Source: Achromobacter xylosoxidans A8 (GTDB lineage Bacteria; Pseudomonadota; Gammaproteobacteria; Burkholderiales; Burkholderiaceae_B). Taken from it: a DNA stretch of 64,000 bases. The translations under genes were made by a program, and so were the position numbers. Shown piece after piece: positions 34,908 through 44,958 of the stretch. The notes below the pieces were generated by a model. That model saw only the letters and a list, made by a program, of their open reading frames with translations. It had not been told where the DNA came from and searched no databases. The stretch spans positions 4,898,001-4,962,000 of the forward strand of contig NC_014640.1 in the NCBI RefSeq assembly GCF_000165835.1. The letters are read 5' to 3'. How positions within the stretch are numbered: position 1 is the stretch's first letter; the number at the start of each line of letters is the position of its first letter.

Positions 34908-36557
34908 ATGGCCATGATCACGGATCCGCTGCTGCGAGGCAGCGGCAAGATTACCGGAGTTTTTTTCGACCCGACCGGCGAAATCGCCGCCGTGGCTTCC
35001 GAATTTCCCTTGCTGGCGAATCCGCGTGCGCGCGCCGCTTATGGCGGGCAAGCCTTGCGATACCGCGTCGCCCTGTACCGCCGCGGCGGCCTCGCCCCTT
35101 TCGCCGCCCTCGACGATCTGCGCTTCCCCGTCAACGACGTGGCCTTCCATCCGGCCCAGAGCGTCGTTGCGATTGGCGCCGGCAGCTATGACGGCGGCTA
35201 CCTGTTCGAAGGCGACCTGCTCGCCTGGGACTGGCATAGCGGCCGGCGGCAGCGATTCTTCAACCGCATCCCCGAAGTCGTGCGCTGCGCCTACAACGCC
35301 GCCGGCGACCAGATCGAAGCGTGGGTCCGGCCCTGGGACGAGGAGTGGGAGGGACTGCCCGAGGACGTACACGACGCCGCGTTCAACACCCTGTTTGCGG
35401 TGCGCATCCCCTACGACCAAGCGAGCTGGTCCTCGCCCTGCTCCAAGGATCTGGAACTCTCCCGCGATGGGGGTTCGTCAGCGGACGAGCCGTCCGCCGA
35501 CACGCCGGCGCCCCAGGCCCGCCTTGCGCAATGGCTCGGTCTGCCCGAGCTGGCGAACCGGGGCGCGATCCGCGATCTCGCCTGGCTGGACCACCAACGC
35601 ATCGCCGTGGCGCACGACGGTTGCCTGCTCGAGATCCATGACACCGGCGGCGGCCCGATAGCAACATACACGGGCGCCGGATACGGAACCGAGATCATCC
35701 GGGCGGCGGGCATCCACGTGCACGTCGTGGAGCCTTCGAACCGGCCCGGCATGACATGGCGCCAGGACTCCAGGCTTTACTCGCTGACGGACGAAGGACT
35801 GAACCTCGTCGCCGAGTACGACGGCGAGTTCACATTCTCGGCATCAGCTCCCGGCATATTGCTGGGCCGCATGAACCGCGTCCCCGCGGCCAGGAACGCG
35901 CAGGACCGGTTGCGCGACCTGCATTCAGGCGCCGAACGGCGCGTGGACCTGGGACACTACGACTGCTTCAATCACTACATCCGCATCAGCGGCGCACCGT
36001 CGCTGTTCTGCGTGCAGGGCACGCCGGCAAGCTCCCACGAGGCCAAGCGCCTGTGCATGGTCGCGCCCGATGGCCAGGTCAAACCGCTTTGGCCCGTGCT
36101 CAAGGCCAACGGCAAGCCCGACAGCCACGCCATGGAGCTTTGCGGCTGCTATGTCGAGGATAAGCAAGGCGCCGGCCTGGTCGTCAGCGGCCGGCATTAC
36201 TCTCCCGCCGTCCACGTCGCCTGCGCCGGCTTCATATACCGCAAGCCGCTGGACCGCGACCGCGAACTCTGGCGCCATCCAACCACCGCGTCGGCCAGCG
36301 CGGTCATATTCCTGCCCCGCCCCGGACTGATCGCGGCCGCATTTCTGGACGGTGGCCTGTTGCTGCTGGACGCCGCCTCGGGCGCAGTCCGGCTGCGCGC
36401 CGCAATGCGGTTGGACGGTCTGCCTACGCTGGTCCACGCCATGGACGCGCAGGGCGAACAACTGGCTCTGGGAACAGCCGACGGCCGGATAGCCGTAACC
36501 ACCATCGGCGAGCTGCTGGCGCAGGACGCGGCGTCGGGCTGGGTGGAAATCGGCTAG
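34908..36557 (+). CDS. Beta-propeller-like (WD40-type) hypothetical protein
   Basis: 549 residues with no signal peptide. Repeated strands of the type ITGVFFDPTGEIAAVASE, VNDVAFHPAQSVVAIGAGS, IRDLAWLDHQRIAVAHDGCLLEIHD and TLVHAMDAQGEQLALGTADG suggest a seven-bladed WD40-like propeller. GGAGA lies eight bases before the ATG. Function and partners unknown; it sits alone between the broken YiiX gene and a LysR gene. Confidence 0.75.
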   Translation: MAMITDPLLRGSGKITGVFFDPTGEIAAVASEFPLLANPRARAAYGGQALRYRVALYRRGGLAPFAALDDLRFPVNDVAFHPAQSVVAIGAGSYDGGYLFEGDLLAWDWHSGRRQRFFNRIPEVVRCAYNAAGDQIEAWVRPWDEEWEGLPEDVHDAAFNTLFAVRIPYDQASWSSPCSKDLELSRDGGSSADEPSADTPAPQARLAQWLGLPELANRGAIRDLAWLDHQRIAVAHDGCLLEIHDTGGGPIATYTGAGYGTEIIRAAGIHVHVVEPSNRPGMTWRQDSRLYSLTDEGLNLVAEYDGEFTFSASAPGILLGRMNRVPAARNAQDRLRDLHSGAERRVDLGHYDCFNHYIRISGAPSLFCVQGTPASSHEAKRLCMVAPDGQVKPLWPVLKANGKPDSHAMELCGCYVEDKQGAGLVVSGRHYSPAVHVACAGFIYRKPLDRDRELWRHPTTASASAVIFLPRPGLIAAAFLDGGLLLLDAASGAVRLRAAMRLDGLPTLVHAMDAQGEQLALGTADGRIAVTTIGELLAQDAASGWVEIG

Positions 36558-36626
36558 GCGTAATCCCCTAGGTCCGCCGCGCGAGACACCCGCTATCCTC
36601 GCGAACGTGTCTATACGCGGCTACCC

Positions 36627-37529
36627 ATGACTCCTCGTCTGGATCTATATACCCTGCAGGTGTTCCTGGCAGTGCTGGAGGAAGGCAGCATCGCCGCTGC
36701 CGCCACGCGCGAGCACATCGCGCCATCCGCGCTTTCCAAGCGCTTGTCCGAGCTCGAACGCGTCCTGGACGTGCCGCTGTTCCAGCGCCATGCGCGCGGC
36801 GTGGAGCCGACCAGCGCCGCGCATGCGCTGGCGCGGCGCGCACGCACCCTGCTGCATCAAACCCAGGATCTGGCCGCGGAGATCCGCGACTACTCCACCG
36901 GCTTGCGCGGCCGCGTGCGCGTCGCGGCGAACCTGTCCTCCATCGCCCAGTTCCTGCCCATGGAACTGCGCCGCTTCCTGACGCAGCATCCCAACGTGCA
37001 GATCGATCTGGAGGAATCCGTCAGCGCCGGCGTCACGCGTGCCGTGATCGACAACGCTGCCGACATCGGCGTCTACACACAGTCCGATGACGAGATCGGA
37101 CTGGATATCTTTCCCTACCATCGCGACGTCATGGCGTTGGTCGCGCCAGCGGGACACCCTCTATCGCGGCACCTGCAGGTGTCGTTCGCCGATACGCTGG
37201 ATTACGACCACGTAGGCATGCACCGGGGCAGCGCCGCGAACTATCTGTTCACGCGCGAGGCTGCCTCCATGAACCGCTCGCTGCGGCTGCGCTTCCAGGT
37301 CACATCCTATGACGCACTGGTATCCATGGTGCGCGCGGACCTGGGGATAGGCATCGTGCCCACCAAGGCTCTGTCCGCGTACGTGTGTGACGAGCTTTGC
37401 ATCATTCCGCTGACCGATGCCTGGGCGCGCCGCCAATTGAAATTGTGCGTGCGCAGCAACGAATCGCTGTCGGGAGCCGCCCGGCTGCTGCTGGATCACC
37501 TGATCGTGCAAGCCGCAACGCAGCAATAA
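36627..37529 (+). CDS. LysR-family transcriptional regulator
   Basis: 300 residues. Helix-turn-helix at 20-40 (GSIAAAATREHIAPSALSKR). The substrate-binding domain has ADIGVYTQSDDEIGLDIFPYHRD and VPAGHPLSRH-type strands. It reads in the same direction as the lactonase/TRAP/CoA-transferase cluster starting at 37719 and most likely controls it. Confidence 0.92.
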   Translation: MTPRLDLYTLQVFLAVLEEGSIAAAATREHIAPSALSKRLSELERVLDVPLFQRHARGVEPTSAAHALARRARTLLHQTQDLAAEIRDYSTGLRGRVRVAANLSSIAQFLPMELRRFLTQHPNVQIDLEESVSAGVTRAVIDNAADIGVYTQSDDEIGLDIFPYHRDVMALVAPAGHPLSRHLQVSFADTLDYDHVGMHRGSAANYLFTREAASMNRSLRLRFQVTSYDALVSMVRADLGIGIVPTKALSAYVCDELCIIPLTDAWARRQLKLCVRSNESLSGAARLLLDHLIVQAATQQ

Positions 37530-37718
37530 GGCAACCAGGTCTGCCCGCGCGCGAAGCATCCGGCTCCAGCCATCGCATTTCGCGATACCCCGCCGAAGAT
37601 TCACGATTTGTCCTGCCTGGGTCCCATCGCAGAAGATGGTGGCCGACAACCCATGTCCCGGACATCGCCGCGCAAGGCCCCTGCGGGCGCAGGATCCGGG
37701 CGCCAGGAGACCGAAGCC

Positions 37719-38657
37719 GTGAGCCTTCCAGACCGAGTCGAAATCGTGGAAGTCGGCCTGCGCGACGGACTGCAGATCGAGTCCGAATTCGTGCCCACCG
37801 ACACCAAAATCCAGATCCTGAACGCGTTGATAGATGCAGGCGTGCGGCACTTCGAAGCCACGTCCTTCGTCTCGCCGCGCGCCGTGCCGCAGATGCGCGA
37901 CGCCCAGGAAGTGCTGCAGGGCGTGCGCAAGCGCCCCGGCGTGGTGCTGGGCGCGCTGGCACCCAACCGCAAGGGCGTCGAACGCGCGCTGCAATCGCAG
38001 GCCGACGAGATCGTCGTGTTCCTGTCCGCCACCGAAAGCCACAACACCAAGAACCTGAACCGTCCCGTCGAACAGTCGCTGCGCGACATCGAGGACATCG
38101 CGCAACTGCTGAAGGGCCATCCGATCAAGCGCAAGGGCGCGATCGCCGTCGCCTTCGGTTGCCCCTTCGACGGCGACGTCGACCTGGGCCGCATCCGGAC
38201 CATCTTCGACCATTTCGTCCGGCAGGGCTTCGACGCCGTGACGCTGGGAGACACCACCGGCATGGCCACGCCCAAACTGGTGCGCAGCACGGTGGAAGCG
38301 CTGCGCGCCGATCATCCCGACGTCAAGATCTCGCTGCACTTCCACAACACGCGCGGCATCGGTCTGGTGAATGTGGTGGAAGGCCTGCGCGCCGGCATCA
38401 CCTCTTACGAATCCTCGCTGGCGGGGCTGGGCGGCTGTCCGTTCGCACCCGGCGCCACCGGCAACATCTGCACCGAAGACCTGGTCTACCTGCTCGACGA
38501 GATGGGTGTGGACAGCGGCATCGACCTGGGCGCGCTGATCAAGGTGGCCCAGCGGCTGGAAGGCATCGTCGGCCGCGGCCTGCCCGGCCAGCTGATGAAG
38601 GCGGGGCCGCGCCTGCGTCTGCACGACTACAACGTCGCCGCCGGCGCGATCGGTTAA
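37719..38657 (+). CDS. HMG-CoA lyase-family enzyme
   Basis: 312 residues from a GTG with AGGAGA eight bases upstream; an ATG at 37653 has no such site. EVGLRDGLQ (metal-binding Asp, near residue 13), FEATSFVSP, LHFHNTRGIGLVN (metal His pair), and SLAGLGGCPFAPGATGN (catalytic Cys). A TIM-barrel lyase that cleaves 3-hydroxy-3-methylglutaryl-CoA or a similar 3-hydroxyacyl-CoA to acetyl-CoA and a ketoacid. First gene of a cluster with a lactonase, TRAP transporter and CoA-transferase. Confidence 0.9.
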   Translation: MSLPDRVEIVEVGLRDGLQIESEFVPTDTKIQILNALIDAGVRHFEATSFVSPRAVPQMRDAQEVLQGVRKRPGVVLGALAPNRKGVERALQSQADEIVVFLSATESHNTKNLNRPVEQSLRDIEDIAQLLKGHPIKRKGAIAVAFGCPFDGDVDLGRIRTIFDHFVRQGFDAVTLGDTTGMATPKLVRSTVEALRADHPDVKISLHFHNTRGIGLVNVVEGLRAGITSYESSLAGLGGCPFAPGATGNICTEDLVYLLDEMGVDSGIDLGALIKVAQRLEGIVGRGLPGQLMKAGPRLRLHDYNVAAGAIG

Positions 38658-38666
38658 GGAGGCCGC

Positions 38667-39635
38667 ATGGACAGAGAATCGAATCGCGACGCGCTGCTCG
38701 GCCTCTCGGCCGTGCGCGAGACCGGCGTCAACCTGAACCGCCCCGAATGCGTGCTGAGCACCGCGGCGGGCGATCTCTACGTGTCGGACAAGGCCGGTGG
38801 CATACGCCACATCCTGCCCAACGGCAACGCCCGCCTGATCGGCGCCCAGCCTGGCCTGATCCCCAACGGCTTCGCGCTGCTGCGCGACGGCTCGTTCGCC
38901 GTGGCGAACCTGGCCGACGACGGCGGCGTCTGGCGCGTGCAGCGCGACGGCGCCGCCGCGCCTCACATCATGGAGATCGACGGCGTGGGCCTGCCCAGCG
39001 TCAACTTCGTCTGGCTGGACGACCGTGAACGTCTGTGGATCTGCGTCAGCACCGTGCGCCGCGGCGACCACCAGTTCCGCCGCGACATCGCCGACGGCTT
39101 CATCGCCCTGCATGATGAAAATGGCACGCGCATCGTCGCGCAGGACGTGCATTGGACCAACGAATGCCGTACCGATCCCGCGGGCACGCACCTGTACGTC
39201 AACGAAACCTTCGGCCGGCGCCTGCTGCGCTTTCGCATCGGCGCCAACGGCGACCTCAGCGAACGCACGGTCATCACGGAGTTCGGCAAGGGCACCTATC
39301 CCGACGGCATGGCGGTCGATGAAGAAGGCCACATCTGGGTGGTCAGCGTGGTCTCCAACCGGGTGATACGAGTCAGCCCCAAAGGGGAGCAGCAGCTCGT
39401 GCTGGAAGACGGCGACGCCGCGCACATCGATCGGCTGGAGGCCGAGTACCTGGCCAACCGCCTGAGCCGCCCCATGGTCTACGACAACCACAGCAAGCGG
39501 CTGCAGAACATCACCAGCCTGGCGTTCGGCGGCCCCGACCGCAAGACCGCATACATGGGCTGCATCAATGGTTCAAGCCTGGCGGTGTTCGATTCGCTGG
39601 TAGCGGGCATCAAGCCCGTGCACTGGAACTGGTAG
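38667..39635 (+). CDS. SMP-30/gluconolactonase-like protein
   Basis: 322 residues, six-bladed propeller with the metal set seen as RPECV (Glu), SVNFVW (Asn), TNECR and YPDGMAVDEEGHIWV (Asp). Hydrolyses a sugar or hydroxy-acid lactone to the open acid; no signal peptide, so cytoplasmic. AAGGAGG lies before the ATG. Coupled by 9 bp to the HMG-CoA-lyase-like gene. Confidence 0.88.
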   Translation: MDRESNRDALLGLSAVRETGVNLNRPECVLSTAAGDLYVSDKAGGIRHILPNGNARLIGAQPGLIPNGFALLRDGSFAVANLADDGGVWRVQRDGAAAPHIMEIDGVGLPSVNFVWLDDRERLWICVSTVRRGDHQFRRDIADGFIALHDENGTRIVAQDVHWTNECRTDPAGTHLYVNETFGRRLLRFRIGANGDLSERTVITEFGKGTYPDGMAVDEEGHIWVVSVVSNRVIRVSPKGEQQLVLEDGDAAHIDRLEAEYLANRLSRPMVYDNHSKRLQNITSLAFGGPDRKTAYMGCINGSSLAVFDSLVAGIKPVHWNW

Positions 39636-39663
39636 GCCGGATCCGCATTCCGGAGGAGACATC

Positions 39664-40686
39664 ATGAACAAAAAACACTCGTCGTTCCTGGTCCGCGCCT
39701 CGGCATCCCTGCTGGCGCTGTCGGTAACCCTCGCCGGGGTGTTCGCGCCCATGGACGAGGCGCAGGCGCGGGAAATGAAGATCGCGACCATCGCCGCGTC
39801 CAACAGCCCCTGGGACCACGCCATGCGCGCCTTCGCCGAGGAAGCCGCCAAGCAATCCCAGAACGACCTGCAAGTGCACATCTACACAGATGGGCAATTG
39901 GGCGACATCAGCAAGATCCTGTCTTCCATGCAATTAGGCACCCTGGACATGGGCTACTTCGGCCTGGGCTCCGTCGTGTTCCTGCGCGGCGCCCAGCCGC
40001 TGAACATCCTGTACGCGCCTTATCTGTTCAAGAGCGGCGAACAGGCCGAGCGCATCATCAACAGCGACGAGTTCGCCCAGATCTTCGACGACGTGGCCAA
40101 GAAATCCGGGGTCCGGGTATTCGCGGCCTTCGGCATACGCTCGCCGCGCGCGCTGCAAACCGTGTCGCGCCCGATCAACAAGCCCGAGGACGTCAAGGGC
40201 CTCAAGCTGCGCGTTCCGTCCATTCCCATCCTGAAAACCACCTTCGAGAAGCTCGGCGCGCAGGTCGTGCCGCTGGGCATGACCGAGATCTACACCGCGC
40301 TGGGCCGCGGCATGATAGACGGCCAGGACAATGGCTTCGACCTGTCGATTCCGCTGCGCTTCCATGAAGAAGCCAAGTATTGGGCGGCCACGGATCACGC
40401 CTACGAGTTGACCGGCTGGTTCATTTCCGAGCGCGTCTGGCAAAGCCTGGACGCCAAGCAGCGCCAGGCGCTGACCGAGGCAGCCAAGGCCGGCGGCAAG
40501 GTCGCCACCAAGCTCGACCAGGAACTGGACGACAACGCGGTCAAGATCCTGAAGCAAGCCGGCGTCACGTACACGCAGCCCGACAAGGCCGCGTTCAAGG
40601 CGGCCCTGGCCACCGTCTATCAGCAGTACGAAGGCAAGGATTGGCCGGCCGGTATGGTCGAGCGCATCCAGAAGATGCAGGAGTAG
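39664..40686 (+). CDS. TRAP transporter solute-binding subunit (DctP-type)
   Basis: 340 residues. Signal peptide to about residue 36 (ALSVTLAGVFAPMDEAQARE). MKIATIAASNSPWDHAMRAFAEE, DVKGLKLRVPSIPILKTTFEKLGAQ (carboxylate-clamp Arg) and LGRGMIDGQDNG match DctP proteins. Captures organic acids in the periplasm. GGAGGAG precedes the ATG. The Q and M subunits follow. Confidence 0.93.
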   Translation: MNKKHSSFLVRASASLLALSVTLAGVFAPMDEAQAREMKIATIAASNSPWDHAMRAFAEEAAKQSQNDLQVHIYTDGQLGDISKILSSMQLGTLDMGYFGLGSVVFLRGAQPLNILYAPYLFKSGEQAERIINSDEFAQIFDDVAKKSGVRVFAAFGIRSPRALQTVSRPINKPEDVKGLKLRVPSIPILKTTFEKLGAQVVPLGMTEIYTALGRGMIDGQDNGFDLSIPLRFHEEAKYWAATDHAYELTGWFISERVWQSLDAKQRQALTEAAKAGGKVATKLDQELDDNAVKILKQAGVTYTQPDKAAFKAALATVYQQYEGKDWPAGMVERIQKMQE

Positions 40687-40689
40687 CAG

Positions 40690-41274
40690 ATGACCGCGCC
40701 CATGCCCGCGACGACGGTACGCCCGGCGGTTCACGCCACATCCGGCTGGCGCGGCCTGGTCCTGCGAGCCGACCGCACCGTGTGCTGGATCGGCCGGCTC
40801 GCTGTCGCCCTCACCCTGGCCATGATCCTGGTGTTCTGCTTCGCCCAGGTACTGGACCGGTATCTGCTGAAAACGCAGTTCGACGCCTGGGACCAGGTCG
40901 CCCGCATAGGCATGCTGTGGTGTGCGTTCGTCGGCGCCGCCATGGCCCTGCGCGAACGCCGCAACGTGGTGATAGACATCATCGACCGCCATTTGCCGGA
41001 ACGCTTGCGGCGCGCGCGCGACCGCCTGTTCGATGTCCTGCTGCTGGCACTGGCAGCGACCCTGTTCTACAAGGGCCTGGACGTGGTCGCCGTGGGGAAC
41101 TTCCAGGACATCGTGGGGACGCCGTTCACCTACGCGGTCAGCTACGCCTCGCTGACCGTGGGCATGGTGTTCTTCATGCTGTTCCTCGCCTTGCGCCTGC
41201 TGATCCCCAACGCTCCCCCGCCGCATGACGCCTTCGCGCACGACGAGCTCGACGCTTCGGGAACGCATCCATGA
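40690..41274 (+). CDS. TRAP transporter small permease (DctQ-type)
   Basis: 194 residues, four membrane helices (LTLAMILVFCFAQVL; WDQVARIGMLWCAFVGAAMAL; VLLLALAATLFYKGL; LTVGMVFFMLFLALRLL) and the AMALRERRNVVID signature. Forms the transport unit with DctM. Starts 4 bp after dctP; stop overlaps dctM start (ATGA). Confidence 0.93.
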   Translation: MTAPMPATTVRPAVHATSGWRGLVLRADRTVCWIGRLAVALTLAMILVFCFAQVLDRYLLKTQFDAWDQVARIGMLWCAFVGAAMALRERRNVVIDIIDRHLPERLRRARDRLFDVLLLALAATLFYKGLDVVAVGNFQDIVGTPFTYAVSYASLTVGMVFFMLFLALRLLIPNAPPPHDAFAHDELDASGTHP

Positions 41275-42551
41275 TCCTCTTCTCCGTCGTGCTTTTCGTT
41301 GTGCTCATCCTGGTGGGGCTGGACATAGGCTTCGCCATGATCACCGCGGCCCTGATCGGCATGCTGTTCAAGGGCGGCGGCGGGGTCGATATCGCGCAGG
41401 CTCCGCTCTCGATGCTGGGCGGCATAGACGAGACCGCGCTGGTCGCGATTCCGCTGTTCATCCTGGCGGGCGAACTCATGAACCGCGGCGGCGTCACGCT
41501 GCGGCTCATCAACTGGTCCATGGCCATGGTCGGACACATGCGCGGCAGCCTGTCGCAAGTGTCCCTGACCACCAACCTGGTCATGGCCGGCATCAGCGGT
41601 TCCGCCGTGGCGGATGCAAGCGCCATCGGCACCGCGATGATCCCCTCGATGAAGCGGGAGGGCTACCGGCGCGGCTATCCCGAGGCCGTCATCGCCTGCG
41701 GCGCCATGCTGGGCCCCATCCTGCCGCCGTCGATCCCGATGATCGTGTACGCGGTGCTGGCCAACCTCTCCATCATCCGCCTGTTCCTGGCCGGCATCAT
41801 TCCCGGCTTCATGCTGCTGGCAGGCTACATGGCGATTTGCGCCTGGCAGGCGCGGCGGCACGGCTACAAATCGCGTCCACGGGCCAGTTGGCCCGAACGG
41901 GCCAAGGTCACGCGCGCCTCCATCTGGGCGCTGATGATGCCGGTCCTGATCATCGCCGGCATACGCTTCGGCCTCCTGACCGACACCGAGGCGGCCGCGT
42001 TCGTTGCCATGTACGCCCTGCTCGTAGGCCTGGCCGTGTACCGGGAACTGAAGCCGGGCGAACTGGGGTCGGCGTTCTACTCGGCCGGACGCACCATGGC
42101 GGTGGTCCTGTTCCTGCTGGCAGCCGCCGGGCCGTTCAGCTGGCTGATCAGCGAGTCGCGCGTGGCGGCCACCATCGCCCAGGGCATACTGGGCATTTCC
42201 GACCAGCCCTGGGTCGTGCTGTTGACGGTGAACGTGTTCCTGATCCTGGTGGGCAAGATCCTGGAGCCGCTGCCGGCGATGATCATCACCTTGCCGGCGC
42301 TGCTGCCTATCGGAGTCCAGCTGGGCATGGACCCCATCCAGTACGCCATGATCCTGATCCTGAACCTGATGACGGGCATGCTGACCCCGCCTGTCGGCAT
42401 CCTGCTGTTCGTCACATCCGCCGTGGGCCGCACTCCAATAGGCCCCATCGTGCGCGAGATCATTCCCTTCTTCATCTGGTCGCTGATCGTGCTTGCGCTG
42501 ATCTGCGCCTTTCCTCCACTGACCTTATGGCTGCCAGGACTGGGCGGCTGA
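41271..42551 (+). CDS. TRAP transporter large permease (DctM-type)
   Basis: 426 residues, about 12 membrane helices. VALFIAMIGFAI-like first helix, AGELMNRGGVTLRLINW, GISGSAVADASAIGTAMIPSM and LGPILPPSIPMIVYAVLA are DctM signatures. Uses the sodium gradient to import the substrate held by the DctP-type protein. Confidence 0.95.
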   Translation: MILFSVVLFVVLILVGLDIGFAMITAALIGMLFKGGGGVDIAQAPLSMLGGIDETALVAIPLFILAGELMNRGGVTLRLINWSMAMVGHMRGSLSQVSLTTNLVMAGISGSAVADASAIGTAMIPSMKREGYRRGYPEAVIACGAMLGPILPPSIPMIVYAVLANLSIIRLFLAGIIPGFMLLAGYMAICAWQARRHGYKSRPRASWPERAKVTRASIWALMMPVLIIAGIRFGLLTDTEAAAFVAMYALLVGLAVYRELKPGELGSAFYSAGRTMAVVLFLLAAAGPFSWLISESRVAATIAQGILGISDQPWVVLLTVNVFLILVGKILEPLPAMIITLPALLPIGVQLGMDPIQYAMILILNLMTGMLTPPVGILLFVTSAVGRTPIGPIVREIIPFFIWSLIVLALICAFPPLTLWLPGLGG

Positions 42552-42573
42552 CCGAAAACCAAAATCTGAGCAG

Positions 42574-43761
42574 ATGCACACCATGCCACTTACCGGAATC
42601 CGCGTCCTGGACCTGACCCGCATCATCTCGGGACCGTACTGCACCTCCATCCTCGCCGACATGGGCGCAGAAGTGATCAAGATCGAAGCCCCCGGCGAGG
42701 GCGACCCGATCCGCCGCCAGGGGGTGGTCAAGGACGGCCTGAGCTGGTACTTCGCCAACTACAACCGCAATAAACGCTCGGTGACGCTGGACCTGTACAG
42801 CGCGGAAGGCAAGGACATCCTGCGCCAGCTGATACCGCATTGCGACGTCGTGGTCGAGAACTACCGACCCGGCATCATGGACAAGATGGGCTTCGGCGAC
42901 GAGGCCCTGAAAGCCCTGCGGCCGGACATCATCCATTGCAGCATCAACGGCTTCGGCACCTCCGGTCCCTATCGCGACCGGCCCGCGTTCGACTTCATCG
43001 CTCAAGCCATGAGCGGCTTCATGAGCCTGAACGGCGGCGAGGACGATCCGCCCATGCGCGCCGGCCCGCCCATCAGCGATCTGGTCGCCGGCCTGAACGG
43101 CGCGCTGGGCGTGGTCGCCGCGCTGTTGCGCCGCGAACGCACCGGCCGCGGCGACTCCATCAGCGTCAGCCTGCTGTCCAGCATGATAGGACTGCTCAGC
43201 TTCCAGGCGTCGAACTACTTCGCCAGCGGCGAGCTGCCCCCGCGCACCGGCAATGACCACGGCATCGTCGCGCCCTACGGGCTGTTCGAGACCGCCGACG
43301 GCCAGGTCGCGATCGCTCCGTCCAACGACGCCATGTACGAGAAACTGCTGGACGCGCTGGAACTGCCCGAACTGCGCGCGCATCCGGATTTCCGGGCCAA
43401 CGCCGACCGCATGCTGAACCGCGCCTCCATCAAGAGCGCCATCGAAGCTCGCACCCGCCAGAGGGACAGCCACTATTGGATCGAACGTCTGAACCAGTAT
43501 GGCGTGCCTTGCGGGCAAGTGTTGAACCTGCAGGAAGTCTTCGACGATCCGCAGGTGGCGGACCAGCAAATGGCGATCGACGTCCCGCATCCCGACGGCC
43601 AGCAAGTGCGTATGCTGGGCTTTCCCATCAAATTCGCCGAGGCCCCCTGCCAGGCCCGCAGCGCCGCGCCCGCGCTGGGCGCGGACACCGACGCGGTCCT
43701 GGAGGAACTGGGCCTGTCCCGCGACCGGATCCGGGAACTACGCGAGACAGGAGCCGTCTAG
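42574..43761 (+). CDS. CaiB/BaiF-family CoA-transferase
   Basis: 395 residues, family III. LDLTRIISGPYCTSILADMGAEVIKIE at the start, GEGDPIR, NRNKRSVTLDL, and ASFDF-type region RPAFDFIAQAMSGFMSLNG with the catalytic Asp. Moves CoA between carboxylates, commonly from succinyl-CoA. Follows dctM by 22 bp. In this cluster it may activate the acid opened by the SMP-30 lactonase so that the HMG-CoA-lyase-like enzyme can split it. A second ATG at 42583 is possible. Confidence 0.9.
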   Translation: MHTMPLTGIRVLDLTRIISGPYCTSILADMGAEVIKIEAPGEGDPIRRQGVVKDGLSWYFANYNRNKRSVTLDLYSAEGKDILRQLIPHCDVVVENYRPGIMDKMGFGDEALKALRPDIIHCSINGFGTSGPYRDRPAFDFIAQAMSGFMSLNGGEDDPPMRAGPPISDLVAGLNGALGVVAALLRRERTGRGDSISVSLLSSMIGLLSFQASNYFASGELPPRTGNDHGIVAPYGLFETADGQVAIAPSNDAMYEKLLDALELPELRAHPDFRANADRMLNRASIKSAIEARTRQRDSHYWIERLNQYGVPCGQVLNLQEVFDDPQVADQQMAIDVPHPDGQQVRMLGFPIKFAEAPCQARSAAPALGADTDAVLEELGLSRDRIRELRETGAV

Positions 43762-43887
43762 CCACCATGGCCTTATTTGTCGCCGCCCGCGGCAACCGAA
43801 CCCGCAGTACGCATCAGCAGCATCCGCAGTAACCGACGTCTGGCGCTCACGACCGGACGCGCCCACCAAGGAATGGAGACCACAACC

Positions 43888-44850
43888 ATGCTACGTGCCC
43901 TTATGCTCTCGGCCTGCGCGCTCGCCGCCTGCGCCCCCGCCGCTGCACAGCAGTACCCGAACCAGCCCATACGGGTCATCGTGCCGTTCACCCCTGGCGG
44001 CGGCACCGACTTCCTGTCGCGCACCGTCGCCGCCAAGCTGTCCGACTCGGTCAAATGGAACGTCGTCGCCGAGAACCGTCCCGGCGCCGGCGGCACCATA
44101 GGCATCACCACCGCCGCGCGCGCCAAGCCGGACGGCTACGAGATCGTCATGGGCCAGGTCGACAACCTGGCCGTGGCCCCCTCGCTCTACGCCAAGCTGG
44201 CCTATGACCCGGTCAAGGACTTCGAGCCCATCGGCATCGTCGGCGAAGCCCCGCTGGTGGTCGTGGCCGGCAAGAACGGTCCGTACAAATCCCTCAAGGA
44301 CCTGATCGCTGCCGCCAAGAAGGCGCCGGGAACGATCAACTACGGCTCGCCGGGAGCAGGCACCATCACCCACCTGGCCGCCGAACTGCTGCAGCTCCAG
44401 GCAGGCATCAAGCTCGTCCACGTGCCCTACAAGGGATCGGGGCCGGCCATGGCCGACCTGCTCGGCGGCCAGGTGCCCGTCATCTTCACGTCCATCCCCT
44501 CGGCCGCGCCGCAGATCAAGGCCGGCAGCGCCATTCCGCTGGCGGTGACCTCGCTCAAGCGCAGCCCGGCGATGCCCGACGTACCCACCATCGCTGAATC
44601 CGGCTATCCCGATTTCGACGTGCGCGTCTGGTACGGACTGCTGGCCCCCGCGAACACGCCCAAGCCCATCATCCAGACGCTGAACACGGAGCTCAACAAG
44701 ATCCTCGCGCTGAAGGATGTGCAGGACGCGCTGGCGGCGCAAGGCGCAACTGCCATGCCCACCACACCCGCGCAGTTCTCGCAGACCATCGCGGCAGACT
44801 ACAAGAAGTGGCGCGGCGTCATTCAGTCCGCCAATGTGAAGCTTGAATAA
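43888..44850 (+). CDS. Bug-family periplasmic solute-binding receptor
   Basis: 320 residues. Signal peptide ending APAAAQ. NQPIRVIVPFTPGGGTDFLSRTV and VAENRPGAGGTIG are Bug hallmarks, with VPYKGSGPAMADLLGGQV. Starts at 43888 with GGAG at 43875; ATG at 43873 is too close to a ribosome-binding site. Last gene of the cluster; might bind the same acid as the TRAP system or a precursor and may signal its presence. Confidence 0.92.
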   Translation: MLRALMLSACALAACAPAAAQQYPNQPIRVIVPFTPGGGTDFLSRTVAAKLSDSVKWNVVAENRPGAGGTIGITTAARAKPDGYEIVMGQVDNLAVAPSLYAKLAYDPVKDFEPIGIVGEAPLVVVAGKNGPYKSLKDLIAAAKKAPGTINYGSPGAGTITHLAAELLQLQAGIKLVHVPYKGSGPAMADLLGGQVPVIFTSIPSAAPQIKAGSAIPLAVTSLKRSPAMPDVPTIAESGYPDFDVRVWYGLLAPANTPKPIIQTLNTELNKILALKDVQDALAAQGATAMPTTPAQFSQTIAADYKKWRGVIQSANVKLE

Positions 44851-44958
44851 GGTCGGATCCAGGCTCCGCGGCGACCGCCGATACATCAAACCGCGACTTC
44901 ATTTCAACGCCCGCCCGGCCTTGAAAACAGCCTAGATCAAACGCATGCACCGCCTCAT

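Noticed and set aside
37161..39491. A 776-codon open frame on the minus strand opposite the lyase, lactonase and TRAP genes
   Set aside because: It runs across the boundaries of three well-supported plus-strand genes, has no family signature, and is a typical result of strong GC3 bias in the opposite frame.
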